Positions 26,864 through 35,817 are shown, counted from the stretch's first letter. The stretch is 64,000 nt of DNA from Arthrobacter sp. Alg241-R88 (GCF_900537115.1 NZ_UNRG01000004.1:5-64004); one strand, 5' to 3'. The notes: generated from the sequence alone by a model not told the origin. Program-made: numbers and translations.

Positions 26864-27045
26864 GGCCGGAAGCTCCTTCGCGTGTGACCCAGGTCATTTC
26901 TGGTTGCGAATATACTCGGACTTCCTACTAAACTCCACCGGACAGGGATCATCGCGGATGCGCCTGCCGGGAGCTTGCCCGGTGCCTTGCCGGAGCTTTA
27001 CCTGGGCTTTACCCGCGGTGGCGCGGCCACGGTAAGTTAGGAACT

Positions 27046-27852
27046 GTGAAGATTGCTACCTGGAATGTGAATTCGCTCAGAGCCCGTGCCGACCGCGTGG
27101 AGGCCTGGCTGCAGCGCAGCGACTGTGACGTCCTGGCCATCCAGGAAACCAAGTGCAAGGACGAAAACTTCCCGTGGGAACTCTTTGAGCGGATGGGCTA
27201 CGAAGTGGCCCACTTCGGCGTGAACCAGTGGAACGGCGTAGCCATCGCCTCCCGCGTGGGACTCGAAGATGTTGAGCGGACGTTCCTTGACCAGCCCGCG
27301 TTTGGCAAGACCGGCACGGAGCCCGTGCAGGAAGCCCGTGCGATGGCTGCCACCTGCGCCGGCGTCCGGATCTGGAGCCTTTACGTCCCCAACGGCCGCT
27401 CGCTGGACGACGAACACATGCCGTACAAGCTCAAGTGGCTGGAAAGCCTCAAAACGCATGCGCAGGGACTCGTCACGCAGAACCCTCAGGCACAGGTGGC
27501 ACTGATGGGTGACTGGAACATCGCACCGTTCGACGACGACGTGTGGGACATCGATCTGTTCGTTAACAACAGGTACACCCACGTCAGCCCGCCGGAGCGT
27601 GAGGCGTTCCATGCTTTCGAGTCCGCAGGCTTCACGGATGTGGTGCGCCCGTACACGCCCGGTCCCGGCGTCTACACCTACTGGGATTACACTCAGCTGC
27701 GCTTTCCCAAGAAGGAAGGCATGCGGATCGACTTCGTGCTGGCCTCCCCGGCCCTGGCTGCACGGGTGACCGGCGCGTCGATCGACCGCGAGGAGCGCAA
27801 GGGCAAGGGCGCGTCGGACCATGCACCCGTGCTGGTGGAACTGGCAGACTAA
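27046..27852 (+). CDS. xthA: exodeoxyribonuclease III
   Basis: This AP endonuclease/3'-5' exonuclease acts in base excision repair. Motifs in order are ATWNVNSLRAR, the metal-binding Glu in IQETKC (near residue 35), GDWNIAP with catalytic Asp and Asn, and SDHAPVLVE with the final His. Length 268, as expected. The GTG start lacks a Shine-Dalgarno sequence but has TAAGTT ending 7 nt upstream, so the transcript is probably leaderless. Confidence 0.95.
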   Translation: MKIATWNVNSLRARADRVEAWLQRSDCDVLAIQETKCKDENFPWELFERMGYEVAHFGVNQWNGVAIASRVGLEDVERTFLDQPAFGKTGTEPVQEARAMAATCAGVRIWSLYVPNGRSLDDEHMPYKLKWLESLKTHAQGLVTQNPQAQVALMGDWNIAPFDDDVWDIDLFVNNRYTHVSPPEREAFHAFESAGFTDVVRPYTPGPGVYTYWDYTQLRFPKKEGMRIDFVLASPALAARVTGASIDREERKGKGASDHAPVLVELAD

Positions 27853-27886
27853 TGACATTGTCCTGGACCCATTCAAGGAGGCCGTG

Positions 27887-28771
27887 ATGACGGGAAACCT
27901 CTACCGGGGCCAGGCAGGCCTGCCATTCTCCTCGACGCTCCGCGTCTACGAACCCCTGGACGCCTTTCCCGAGGAGCAGCGGCAAGCAATTGCCGCCGCG
28001 GGGGCGCAGACTGCTTCGCGCGCCGCCGTCGAAAACGCGGAACTGCTGGCCTCGCTGGGGCGGATCACCCGGTCCGGCGGTGACCCGTTCCCCACCGGAC
28101 GAACCGACCTGGTGCGCGTCACCACTGCCCCGGCGGCCGGGGGAGGCACGTCCGACGACGGTGCTGACGCAGAGCCCGAACTGCTGTACTGTCCCAGCCA
28201 ACTGGTACTGCGGGCCGGCCTGGCGGCGAACGCGCTGATGGAGGGAATCCACGGCCCGCTGGCTGAGCTGCTGATTCCTGAAGAGCAGCGGGACAAGCAC
28301 CAGGAGCGGATCGACCAAGTGAAGGCGCGTGACGGGTCCATCCGGGTGCACACCAGGGCATCCACCTGGGGGATCCCCTTCAGCTGGTTTTCCCTGTTTA
28401 TGGACTCAGACCATAAAGACGTGGTGGAGGCTTCCGGGCGGATCCTCACGGTCCGGGTGTGGGCACCCATCACGGAAGCCCTGGAGCGTGCGCGTTATGC
28501 CGTGGCCAACCTGGCACTGGCGGCACCGGACCTTGACATGCTGGACGATCTTGCCCAGCTCACCGAGTGGCTTGAACTCTTCCATGTGAACTCCATGGTG
28601 GAGCTGGACTACGGAGCTGTTGCCGACAAGGTGTACCCGGACGATTCGCCCATGGACATCAGGCTTGGAATCGAATGCCTGGCCGAGGGTGACATGACGG
28701 GCGCAGCCGCGGCGTACCGCCGCCTGGCTTCCCGATGGATTCCCATCCGCCAGCTGGCCCGCGCTTCCTGA
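27887..28771 (+). CDS. uncharacterised actinobacterial protein
   Basis: A 294-residue soluble protein with no recognised motif. It starts at the ATG at 27887 behind aaggag, 35 nt after xthA, so the two may be co-transcribed. The N-terminal 100 residues are Ala-rich with a Gly/Asp-rich break (PAAGGGTSDDGADAEPE). The rest looks alpha/beta, with VHTRASTWGIPFSWFSLFMD and RILTVRVWAPITEALERARYA. No signal peptide and no membrane segment. Function not assigned. Confidence 0.7.
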   Translation: MTGNLYRGQAGLPFSSTLRVYEPLDAFPEEQRQAIAAAGAQTASRAAVENAELLASLGRITRSGGDPFPTGRTDLVRVTTAPAAGGGTSDDGADAEPELLYCPSQLVLRAGLAANALMEGIHGPLAELLIPEEQRDKHQERIDQVKARDGSIRVHTRASTWGIPFSWFSLFMDSDHKDVVEASGRILTVRVWAPITEALERARYAVANLALAAPDLDMLDDLAQLTEWLELFHVNSMVELDYGAVADKVYPDDSPMDIRLGIECLAEGDMTGAAAAYRRLASRWIPIRQLARAS

Positions 28772-28774
28772 GCT

Positions 28775-28798
28775 TGTGCCTGTGCCTGTGCCTGCGCC
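28775..28798 (+). repeat. hexanucleotide microrepeat (TGTGCC)3 TGCGCC
   Basis: Four tandem hexamers lie directly after the stop of the hypothetical gene, ahead of the convergent LacI gene. They may vary by slippage; no function is seen. Confidence 0.7.
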
Positions 28799-28813
28799 TA
28801 AGAACTCACGGCG

Positions 28814-29866
28814 CTAGGACTGGGGCGGCGCGGTGGTCCTTCTGACGATTAGTTCATGGGGCGCGACGGCGGACTGCACCGCTCCCGCGTCACCGTCCAG
28901 TTCGTCGAGCAGCATCTTGGTGGCTTGCTCGGCCTGCTCGTCAGGCCGCTGGCCCACCGTAGTGAGGCCCATCGCCTCTGCGAAATCGTGGTTGTCAATG
29001 CCCACGACGGAAAGGTCCTCGGGGACCCGGACGCCCATCCGGGAAGCTTCGAAAATGACGCCCATCGCCATCTCATCCGAGGCACAGAAAATTGCGGTCG
29101 GCCTGCCCCCGGGCTTGGACCAGAGCCGGCGGAAGGCCTCCTGCCCGCTGCGAACGGTGAAGTCCCCCCACTCGTCCCATTCCGGGCGGGTGGGCAGGCC
29201 GGCCGCCGTCATAACGTCCTTGAACGCGAGGATCCGGACGCGCGGGACATCAAAGTTAAGGTCTGTCTCGTCGTCTCCGTGCAGCAGGGCAATATCCCGG
29301 TGGCCCTGGTCGATGAGGTGCCTGACGGCCGTGGACGCGGCGGCGTAGTCGTCGATGCCGATGTAGGCGCATTCCTCAACATGGCCGCCAACCACCACCA
29401 GCGGGATATCGATCTTCTGCAGGTGGTCGAGTTCCTCGTGCGACAGTGCCATACACAGGACCAGCAGGGCGTCGATCTGCTTATAGACCATGGTCTTGCT
29501 GAACAGCCGCTCACGGTTGCTGCCATGGCCGCCCAGGTTGAACAGTGAAAGGTTGTAGTTCCGGGCATGCAGTTCCCGGTCGGCGCCCTCGATGGCCTTG
29601 GAGAAGAACCACCTGCTCACAAAGGGTGCCAGCACGCCAATCGTTCTGGTACGGCCGGTCGCCAGCCCCGAGGCGGAACTGGAGGCGACGTAGCCCAGGT
29701 TTCCGGCTACCTCGAGGATTTTCTCCCTTGTGGCCGGCGATACCCGGGGCAGGCCCCGGACTGCCCGCGAGACCGTGGCCGTGGATACTCCCGCCGCTGC
29801 CGCCACGTCTTCGATGCTGACACCACTGTGGCCGCCTCGTTGTGACCTTTCGCCTGCGCGTGCCAC
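28814..29866 (-). CDS. LacI family transcriptional regulator of the sugar importer
   Basis: The 350-residue protein has the LacI helix-turn-helix at residues 17-62 (VSIEDVAAAAGVSTATVSRA, PRVSPATREKI) with the hinge helix after it, and a periplasmic-binding-protein-like effector domain. The GTG start is preceded by aaggggg. It lies beyond the alpha-glucoside-type ABC genes on the same strand. A perfect LacI-type operator, TGNAANCGNTTNCA, is found upstream of the binding-protein gene, so this is probably its repressor, released by the imported sugar. Confidence 0.92.
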   Translation of the reverse strand: MARAGERSQRGGHSGVSIEDVAAAAGVSTATVSRAVRGLPRVSPATREKILEVAGNLGYVASSSASGLATGRTRTIGVLAPFVSRWFFSKAIEGADRELHARNYNLSLFNLGGHGSNRERLFSKTMVYKQIDALLVLCMALSHEELDHLQKIDIPLVVVGGHVEECAYIGIDDYAAASTAVRHLIDQGHRDIALLHGDDETDLNFDVPRVRILAFKDVMTAAGLPTRPEWDEWGDFTVRSGQEAFRRLWSKPGGRPTAIFCASDEMAMGVIFEASRMGVRVPEDLSVVGIDNHDFAEAMGLTTVGQRPDEQAEQATKMLLDELDGDAGAVQSAVAPHELIVRRTTAPPQS

Positions 29867-29932
29867 GGTGCCCCCTTATTTGTCCCTTGAGCGTTTCCGG
29901 CCGCCACTAAATGATGGCCCTTCCGGGGTTAG

Positions 29933-29977
29933 CAGGGCCGCAGCCGGCCGGCGTACCGGCCGGCCGCCCTGGCCCTG
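29933..29977 (-). terminator. nested hairpin terminator after the permease genes
   Basis: Inner arms gccggccgg/ccggccggc (29943-29951, 29956-29964) around cgta, and outer arms cagggcc/ggccctg (29933-29939, 29971-29977). It separates the importer operon from the LacI gene. Confidence 0.8.
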
Positions 29978-29984
29978 TCGGTTA

Positions 29985-30959
29985 TTAGCCCTTGAGGCCT
30001 CCCGCGAGGAGTCCCCGGACGAAGTACCGCTGCAGGCTGAAGAAGACGGCCAGCGGAACGATGATGGAAACGAAGGCAGCGGCGGGATTCAGGTAGTCCC
30101 TTGCGCCACGGGTTCCTGAGATTTCCGCCAGGCGCTGGGTGATGGGGGCAACGTCCGCAGTTCCGCCGGAGAACACCAGCGCTACAAGAAGGTCATTCCA
30201 GACCCAGAGGAACTGGAAGATTGCCAGCGACGCAAGGGCGGGCACTGACAGTGGCAGGATGACCCGCCAGAAGATGGTCGTGTGGCCGGCGCCGTCCATT
30301 TTTGCGGCTTCAATGACCTCACCTGGAATTTCGGAGATGAAGTTATGCAAGAGGAAGATTCCGAGTGGCAGCCCGAAGATTGTATGGGCGATCCATAGCT
30401 GTGTGTAGGAACCTGGCGGAATTTGCAGGACTTGGGTGAACAGCTGGAGGAGTGGAATCAGGGTCATTTGCAGGGGGATAATCTGCAGGGCAAAAACGAA
30501 AATAAAGGCGGCTTCCCGGCCCCTGAACTTTCCCCAGGCAAAAATGTACGCGGCCATGGAGGCGAGTACCAGGACGAAGACAGTGACCGGAATGACAATT
30601 GCCAGGGAATTGGCGAAGTACTGCGTCAGGTTGGCCGACTGTGATCCCCCCGCGGCAGTAACGTCCGCGTAGTTCTTGAAGGTGAACTGCCAGTCGCCGA
30701 AGAAGTTCCACCATCCGTCTGAACGGGGCCCCACTTGCTTTGCGGCTGGACGGAAGGAAGACACCAGCAGGCCGAAAGTCGGAATAGTCCAGACCACTGC
30801 AATGACCAGGGCAGCGGCTGTCGCCCAGCGGGACGTCAGCTTGCTTTTGACCCGGCGCATTATCGGAGCGGAACTTTCAGCAGGTGCAGCCGTACCGCCC
30901 CCACGCGTGGCCGCAGTTCGTGTATTTGCCGCCTCATCCGGCGCTGGCATGACGGTCAT
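29985..30959 (-). CDS. sugar ABC transporter permease, MalG/AglG type
   Basis: The second membrane subunit of a CUT1-family sugar importer (324 residues, six membrane segments). The ATPase-contact EAA loop is visible as EIPGEVIEAAKMDGAGHTTI with FWRVILPLSVPALASLAIF. The N-terminal 30 residues are a cytoplasmic extension. Its start overlaps the upstream permease stop by 4 nt. No ATPase gene is near; actinobacterial CUT1 importers commonly share one MsiK-type ATPase encoded elsewhere. Confidence 0.93.
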   Translation of the reverse strand: MTVMPAPDEAANTRTAATRGGGTAAPAESSAPIMRRVKSKLTSRWATAAALVIAVVWTIPTFGLLVSSFRPAAKQVGPRSDGWWNFFGDWQFTFKNYADVTAAGGSQSANLTQYFANSLAIVIPVTVFVLVLASMAAYIFAWGKFRGREAAFIFVFALQIIPLQMTLIPLLQLFTQVLQIPPGSYTQLWIAHTIFGLPLGIFLLHNFISEIPGEVIEAAKMDGAGHTTIFWRVILPLSVPALASLAIFQFLWVWNDLLVALVFSGGTADVAPITQRLAEISGTRGARDYLNPAAAFVSIIVPLAVFFSLQRYFVRGLLAGGLKG

Positions 30960-31921
30960 CGGATTTCCTTTTGCTGACGAAGTACGCGGGCGTTGTAAAC
31001 GACGATTGGCAGGACCAGAAGGAAGAGGATCAGCGCCAGGGCGGCACCCCTGCCCGGTTCGCCGGCACGGAACGCCTGGGTATACATTTCATTGGCAACC
31101 ACGGAAGTTTCGTAGTTGCCCGCGGTCATGGTGCGGACGATGTCGAAGACCTTCAAAGTAGCGATGGTGATCGTGGTGAGCACAACGACGAGTGACCCGC
31201 GAATTCCCGGAATGGTGACGTTGCGGAACTGCTGCCATGGATTGGCGCCATCCAGGCGGGACGCTTCCACCAGTTCTGCCGGGACGCCCTTGATGGCCGC
31301 CGAAAGAATCACCATGGCAAACCCGGTCTGGATCCAGACCATCACAATAATCAAGAAAATGGTGTTCTCGGGAGCATCCAGCAGGAATTGCTTTGGCTCC
31401 ATCCCGAAAGCGACACGCAGCGCATTCAGCACGCCGGTTTGCTCAATCTCGGGTCCGCGGTAGTCGTAGACAAGTTTCCAGATGATACCGGCGCCCACAA
31501 ACGAAATGGCCATGGGCATAAACACGAGGGCCTTCAGTATCCGCTCGCCCTTGGCTTTGTCGATGAAGACTGCATAGGCCAAACCGAAAACGGTGGAAAG
31601 CAGCGGCACCAGCACAGTCCAGATAATGGTGTTTCGGAGCGTTACCAGAGCTTCTGGCTGCGTGAACATCCAGACGAAGTTATCAACCCCGTTTAGCTTG
31701 CCGCTGGCGTCAGTGAACGCGAGGAATGAGGTCTGCGCGGCGGGGTAAACCAGCCCTACAAGCAAAAGGATTGCTGCAGGAGCCAGGAAGCCGGCCACAG
31801 TGATTTTATCTTTGGCGGACTTTGGAGCCCTGTCCACCAACAGCATGATAAGTCCAATAATCGCAGCGAAAACCGCCAATGCGATCACGACTTGAAGGAA
31901 TTTTCCTCCGATGAATTCCAT
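30956..31921 (-). CDS. sugar ABC transporter permease, MalF/AglF type
   Basis: The first membrane subunit (321 residues, about seven or eight segments). The EAA loop is GVPAELVEASRLDGANPWQQF. Segments include VVIALAVFAAIIGLIMLLV at the N-terminus and ALALILFLLVLPIVVY at the C-terminus. It is 89 nt from the binding-protein gene and coupled to the partner permease gene. The order binding protein, F-type, G-type matches the alpha-glucoside AglEFG systems. Confidence 0.93.
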   Translation of the reverse strand: MEFIGGKFLQVVIALAVFAAIIGLIMLLVDRAPKSAKDKITVAGFLAPAAILLLVGLVYPAAQTSFLAFTDASGKLNGVDNFVWMFTQPEALVTLRNTIIWTVLVPLLSTVFGLAYAVFIDKAKGERILKALVFMPMAISFVGAGIIWKLVYDYRGPEIEQTGVLNALRVAFGMEPKQFLLDAPENTIFLIIVMVWIQTGFAMVILSAAIKGVPAELVEASRLDGANPWQQFRNVTIPGIRGSLVVVLTTITIATLKVFDIVRTMTAGNYETSVVANEMYTQAFRAGEPGRGAALALILFLLVLPIVVYNARVLRQQKEIR

Positions 31922-32010
31922 TGCCCATCTCCATGGTTGTGGGTAGATCGAATGTGCAGGATGACACTGCGCCTCCGGCGTTGAAGCCGGAGGCGCAGAA
32001 CCAGGGAGAG

Positions 32011-33351
32011 TTAGCTCTTAGGCCAGCTGCTTTCGATGCTGTCCGCAACTTCCTTAGACGGCGTGCCGTTGATCCATGCAACGACGCCCTTCCAGAACGA
32101 GTTGGAACCAACAGCGCCCGGCATCAGGTCCGAACCGTCGAAGCGGAACGTTGTTTCCTCATCCTGAAGCAACTCGATGCTCAGCTTGTCCAGTTCAGTC
32201 TGGGCATTTGCCGGATCCAGGCCCTTGTTTGCACTGACCACACCGCCCAGCTTGACGCGTTCATTGGCGAATTCAGCACTGGCCAGGTAGGCCTGGAAGG
32301 CCTGGGCCTCGGGAGTGTCCTTGTAGGCGCCAACCATTTCGCCGCCACCCGTAATGGCCAGGCCCTTGGAAGCGTCAACCGGCGGGGTCATGAAGGCCCA
32401 GACGTCGCCATCCTCGGCCACGACCGTTCCTTCAGGCCAGTTTGCGGCCTGGAAGTTTGCCTGGTGGTGCATGGCGCACTGCCCGTCGAGCACCGGCTGG
32501 CCTGCCTGCTGGAAGCCGGTGGTGAGAATGGAGCGAACGTCGCCGAACCCGCCGTTGACCATCTTGTCGTCAAGCAGGATTTCGCCGGTCTTATCCAGCG
32601 CTTCAACGATGCGGGGGTCGTTGAAGGGGATTTCGTGGTTGACCCACTGGTCGTAAACCTCAGGTCCCTGCGAGCGAAGCACCACATCTTCCACCCAGTC
32701 GGTGCCCGGCCAGCCGGTGGCTTCGCCGGACTCGAAGCCGGCACACCAGGGCTTCATGCTGCCGTCGTCGGCAATTTTCTTGGAAAGCTCCAGCATCTCG
32801 TCCCAGGTCTTGGGAACTTCCCAGCCCTTGTCTTCGAAGGTCTTGGGCGCGTACCAGACATATCCCTTGACGTTGGCAAGCATGGGTGCGGTGTAGAAAA
32901 CGCCGTCTACAGTGCCGTACTTCTTCCAGTCCGCCGACCAGTTCTTGTCAACAGCGTCCGATACGGCCTGCGGTGCAGGCTTCAGGTTCCCGGCACGGGC
33001 CTGGTCTGCCATCAGGCCGGGCTGGGGGAAGATAGCAATGTCAGGGGCGTTGCCGGCCTTGGCCCGAACGCCAATCTGGGTCTCGAACTCTTTGCTGCCC
33101 TCGTACTTGACGGTGGCGCCGGTGCACTTTTCGAATGCGGCCCAGGTCTTCTCGAGGTTGGTGGCCTCGGTGTCCGTGATGGTCGAGTAAACGGAGACCG
33201 TCTTGCCGTCGTGCTTGCCGTAGCTTTCGAACTTGGAGCAATCGGCGGTGGCGGCCGGGTCAGTCGCGCTTTCTTCCGAGCTGCATGCGCTGAGGGAAAG
33301 CGCCAGGATTCCGGTCACCGCTACGGGTAGCAGGTACTTGCGATTTTTCAT
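32011..33351 (-). CDS. sugar ABC transporter substrate-binding lipoprotein (AglE-like)
   Basis: A 446-residue CUT1 solute-binding protein. The signal peptide ends in the lipobox LSAC with Cys near residue 23, so it is anchored outside the membrane. The N-lobe starts GKTVSVYSTITDTEATNLE, and the tail has NSFWKGVVAWINGTPSKEV. The pattern recalls AglE/ThuE alpha-glucoside binders (trehalose, maltose or sucrose). The ATG at 33351 has agaggag upstream; the extra in-frame codons further up cover the operator and are not used. Confidence 0.9.
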   Translation of the reverse strand: MKNRKYLLPVAVTGILALSLSACSSEESATDPAATADCSKFESYGKHDGKTVSVYSTITDTEATNLEKTWAAFEKCTGATVKYEGSKEFETQIGVRAKAGNAPDIAIFPQPGLMADQARAGNLKPAPQAVSDAVDKNWSADWKKYGTVDGVFYTAPMLANVKGYVWYAPKTFEDKGWEVPKTWDEMLELSKKIADDGSMKPWCAGFESGEATGWPGTDWVEDVVLRSQGPEVYDQWVNHEIPFNDPRIVEALDKTGEILLDDKMVNGGFGDVRSILTTGFQQAGQPVLDGQCAMHHQANFQAANWPEGTVVAEDGDVWAFMTPPVDASKGLAITGGGEMVGAYKDTPEAQAFQAYLASAEFANERVKLGGVVSANKGLDPANAQTELDKLSIELLQDEETTFRFDGSDLMPGAVGSNSFWKGVVAWINGTPSKEVADSIESSWPKS

Positions 33352-33436
33352 GCAGAGAACTCCTCTATGAGTTGCAAAATTACGTCCGCCAGGAACGATG
33401 TGATGACCATCACGGTAATCATTCCGGGTGCGATAG

Positions 33437-33450
33437 TGCAAGCGTTTACA
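33437..33450. promoter_or_regulatory. LacI-family operator upstream of the sugar importer
   Basis: TGCAAGCGTTTACA fits TGNAANCGNTTNCA at every fixed position. It lies 86 nt before the binding-protein ATG, where the promoter is expected, and is the natural target of the LacI protein at 28814-29866. Confidence 0.82.
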
Positions 33451-33485
33451 CGCTTTTGTTTCTGAACAGTAACTTAAAGGTTGCG

Positions 33486-34097
33486 TCAGCGCACGCGCTC
33501 AGCCCTGCTGAAGCGTGTCCGTGCACCTGCTCCAATGTGAATCAGCACGGGGATGTTCTTTCCCACCACCGTTTCCAGCGCCGCCACGAGGGCGTACACC
33601 TCGTCTGCGAGCAGGTGCGGGGCCACGCCCTGGCGCGGCAGGAGGCGCACCTTCAAGGCGGGCGTGCCTTTGACGTCGTAGGTGGCTACGGTTGCGCCGG
33701 CTAAATCGGGACGGTTCGCGAGGGCATGCTTGAGCGCCTGCTCGGCCACTCCCCCGCCGATCCTCACGTCGCCGGGGACATCGCCGGGATCGTATTCCAT
33801 GGCCAGGAGGTTTGCCCGGCCCTTTCCCTGCTGGGCAACCCAGGCCACCATGAGTCCAATAAGCACCAGCAGGGCCAGCGCTACCAGGATCCACAACCAG
33901 CTTTCGGTACGCCCGGGAAACCTGGTGGCGTTAAAGGCCTCATTGACCCGGCTCCACGCGCCCGCAGACCAGGCATGCCACCACGAAGCTACTGCCGGCA
34001 CTGCGGCCAGCAGCATCAGCAGGGCGCCCACTGCAAGAAGCGTCAAACCCAGGACCGCTATCAGTATGCGGTTGAGAAGGGTGGGGGTGCTGTTCAT
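33486..34097 (-). CDS. AmaP-like membrane anchor of the Asp23 operon
   Basis: A 203-residue protein with two membrane segments (about 10-40 and 68-90) followed by a cytoplasmic domain. Placement, topology and an Asp23-like C-terminal region (VATYDVKGTPALKVRLLPRQG, then LADEVYALVAALETVVGKNIPVLIHI) fit AmaP, which anchors Asp23 to the membrane in staphylococci. It is the last of five overlapping genes, with a 4-nt overlap to the DUF6286 gene. Family assignment is from layout and topology. Confidence 0.72.
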   Translation of the reverse strand: MNSTPTLLNRILIAVLGLTLLAVGALLMLLAAVPAVASWWHAWSAGAWSRVNEAFNATRFPGRTESWLWILVALALLVLIGLMVAWVAQQGKGRANLLAMEYDPGDVPGDVRIGGGVAEQALKHALANRPDLAGATVATYDVKGTPALKVRLLPRQGVAPHLLADEVYALVAALETVVGKNIPVLIHIGAGARTRFSRAERVR

Positions 34098-34702
34098 GCG
34101 CCGATCACTCCCGAATGTGCCACCTTGACGCGCACTTCAGGTGAAGGATCAAGTGCCATGGAATCGAGCTCGCTTTGGACTGCCGCGAGCACAGCGGCCT
34201 CGTCAACAGGGACTCCGGAAGTGGGCCGCACATTCACCTCTGCCTGCCGTTGCGAGACGACCACCATGACCTGTTCCGGCGTGACGTTTGCGGCGAGCCG
34301 GGCACGGCGCGCCAGGGAGGAAGCGATGACTTCATCATCCACCACCACAGCAGGACCGGCGGTGTCCCGGCCGCCACCTAGAAGGTGACGGGCCCGGCGC
34401 CCGGGCAGAACCCCATTGAGGAAAAAGACCAGCCCGAACATTGCCAGGACCCCTCCGATGGCGCCCAGCAGCAGCGGTGAAATCCCTGCGGGCAAGGCCA
34501 CGAGGCGTTCAGCTGCCACCTGCGGCTCGATCAGCCAGGCAGGCTGCCCGATGGCATGGACGGCTGCCTCAAGGAGCCCGTAGGCAGCGAGCCCAATAAC
34601 CAGGACCGCGGCCGCTGTGGCCACTACTGCACGTGAGGAATGCGTCTCCCGGTGCAGGATGCGGTCCATATCCGGGCCGCGGCTCTCCACCTGCCGGCTC
34701 AT
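34094..34702 (-). CDS. DUF6286-type membrane protein of the Asp23 operon
   Basis: A 202-residue protein with two membrane segments (about 26-48 and 76-97) and a C-terminal soluble region (VVVDDEVIASSLARRARLAANV, QVMVVVSQRQAEVNVRPTSG). It matches DUF6286, which sits in actinobacterial Asp23 operons. It overlaps both neighbours by 4 nt. Residues GPDMDR near the N-terminus recur in the LolA-like protein at 43477-44754, encoded by an identical 18-nt stretch. Function: probably envelope stress, not shown. Confidence 0.75.
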   Translation of the reverse strand: MSRQVESRGPDMDRILHRETHSSRAVVATAAAVLVIGLAAYGLLEAAVHAIGQPAWLIEPQVAAERLVALPAGISPLLLGAIGGVLAMFGLVFFLNGVLPGRRARHLLGGGRDTAGPAVVVDDEVIASSLARRARLAANVTPEQVMVVVSQRQAEVNVRPTSGVPVDEAAVLAAVQSELDSMALDPSPEVRVKVAHSGVIGA

Positions 34703-35079
34703 CGCACGCGTCCCCCTTCAATGGTCGTTGCTCCGCTGATCCTGATGTCCACCCTGCTCAGCCGTGCACCGCTAAGCTCCGTCACTGTCGCCAGGATACG
34801 GGCCTTTGCCTTGACCGTGCGGTCCCAGATGGAGCCGCCGGCGCCCTCCACGCGCGAGGGGTCACGGACCACGGCAGTCAAAGGCGGGATGCTGATCGGC
34901 GTGACGAGGGACAGCGCCAGCATGCCGTCGTCGTCCGTCCAGTCAGCCCGGACATCCTCGGCGTCCACGCCCAGGAACTGGGCAGCTGCGGCCTTGGCGA
35001 GGCTTGTCAGGGCCTGCGTGCTGATGCGGTTGTGGCCGCTAAGCTCCTGGCCCCGGACAGTCGGGACGGCGGAGCTCAT
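34699..35079 (-). CDS. small Asp23/Gls24-related protein
   Basis: A 126-residue soluble protein with a short Asp23-like core: ISTQALTSLAKAAAAQFLGVDAEDVRADWTDDDGMLALSLVTPI followed by a second segment VKARILATVTELSGARLSRVDIRISG. I chose the ATG at 35079 because it overlaps the stop of the DUF2273-like gene (4 nt); the open frame upstream only mirrors neighbours. Part of a five-gene operon. Two Asp23-like proteins in one operon suggests a hetero-oligomer. Confidence 0.7.
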   Translation of the reverse strand: MSSAVPTVRGQELSGHNRISTQALTSLAKAAAAQFLGVDAEDVRADWTDDDGMLALSLVTPISIPPLTAVVRDPSRVEGAGGSIWDRTVKAKARILATVTELSGARLSRVDIRISGATTIEGGRVR

Positions 35080-35267
35080 GAGGACGAGCGCCGGCCGGTG
35101 ATGGCGTCCAGGACGCCGCGAAGGTCCAGTTTCCCTTCCGCGGCACGGCCCAGGAGTGCCCCGATGGCCATAAAGAGGAGGGAAATCAGGAAACCCCACA
35201 AACCGAACTGCAGGGACATAAAGGCCACGAACGCGCCCATCGCTGTGCCGGCCACGGTGAGGTTCAC
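35076..35267 (-). CDS. DUF2273-like small membrane protein
   Basis: A 63-residue protein with two short membrane segments (MGAFVAFMSLQFGLWGFLISLL and FMAIGALLG overlapping) and a cytoplasmic tail ending KLDLRGVLDAITGRR. Size, pattern and position beside an Asp23 gene fit DUF2273, known from the Asp23/amaP operons of Gram-positive bacteria. It overlaps the genes on both sides by 4 nt. Confidence 0.78.
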   Translation of the reverse strand: MNLTVAGTAMGAFVAFMSLQFGLWGFLISLLFMAIGALLGRAAEGKLDLRGVLDAITGRRSSS

Positions 35268-35725
35268 AGCAACGCCTCCCTTTCTGCCGAGCCGGCAACG
35301 GTGGGTTTGACCGGAGGCGGCACGTAGACGTCAGTGACTTCCACGTTGACCTCGATCACCTGCAGCCCCACGAGTTCCTCGACAGCCCGGTAGACGGCCG
35401 CGCGGACCTCGTTGGCCAGTGAGTGGAGCGGCGTTCCGTAGCTCGCCACGAGGCTGATATCCACGGCAACTTGCGTTTCACCGACTTCGGCACGCACGCC
35501 GGCGGCATGGTCAGAACTGCCGACGGCGTCGCGGATGGCGCCGAGCGCCCGTGAAGGTCCTGAGCCGAGGGAGTAGACCCCGGGGACGGACCGGGCGGCA
35601 ATTCCTGCCACCTTGGCGACGGCTGTCTCGGAAATCACGGTGCGGCCGTGGCTGGGTGCCGGCACAGGAACCGGCACGGCACGGCTCTGGATGCCTTGGC
35701 CGGGTTGCGGGTTCTGGTATTCCAT
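35264..35725 (-). CDS. Asp23/Gls24 family envelope stress protein
   Basis: First gene of the operon, 153 residues. After a Pro-rich N-terminus (residues 1-28) comes the Asp23 domain: GRTVISETAVAKVAGIAARSVPGVYSLG, VGETQVAVDISLVASYGTPLHSLANEVR, and AVEELVGLQVIEVNVEVTDVYV. These proteins coat the inner face of the membrane and respond to alkaline or cell-wall stress. The ATG follows gggggag. The promoter should lie in 35726-35815. Confidence 0.93.
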   Translation of the reverse strand: MEYQNPQPGQGIQSRAVPVPVPAPSHGRTVISETAVAKVAGIAARSVPGVYSLGSGPSRALGAIRDAVGSSDHAAGVRAEVGETQVAVDISLVASYGTPLHSLANEVRAAVYRAVEELVGLQVIEVNVEVTDVYVPPPVKPTVAGSAEREALL

Positions 35726-35817
35726 CAGGCACTCCCCCTTCTGTTGATCCCAACCCTATCCCCGCCTGCGGTTTAACGGCAGGAGGCGGGGGACGGGTGG
35801 GAGCACGGGTTAAACAA

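Noticed and set aside
29884..29898. A second LacI operator before the LacI gene (ttgagcgtttcc)
   Set aside because: Only one half fits the consensus; not enough to claim autoregulation.
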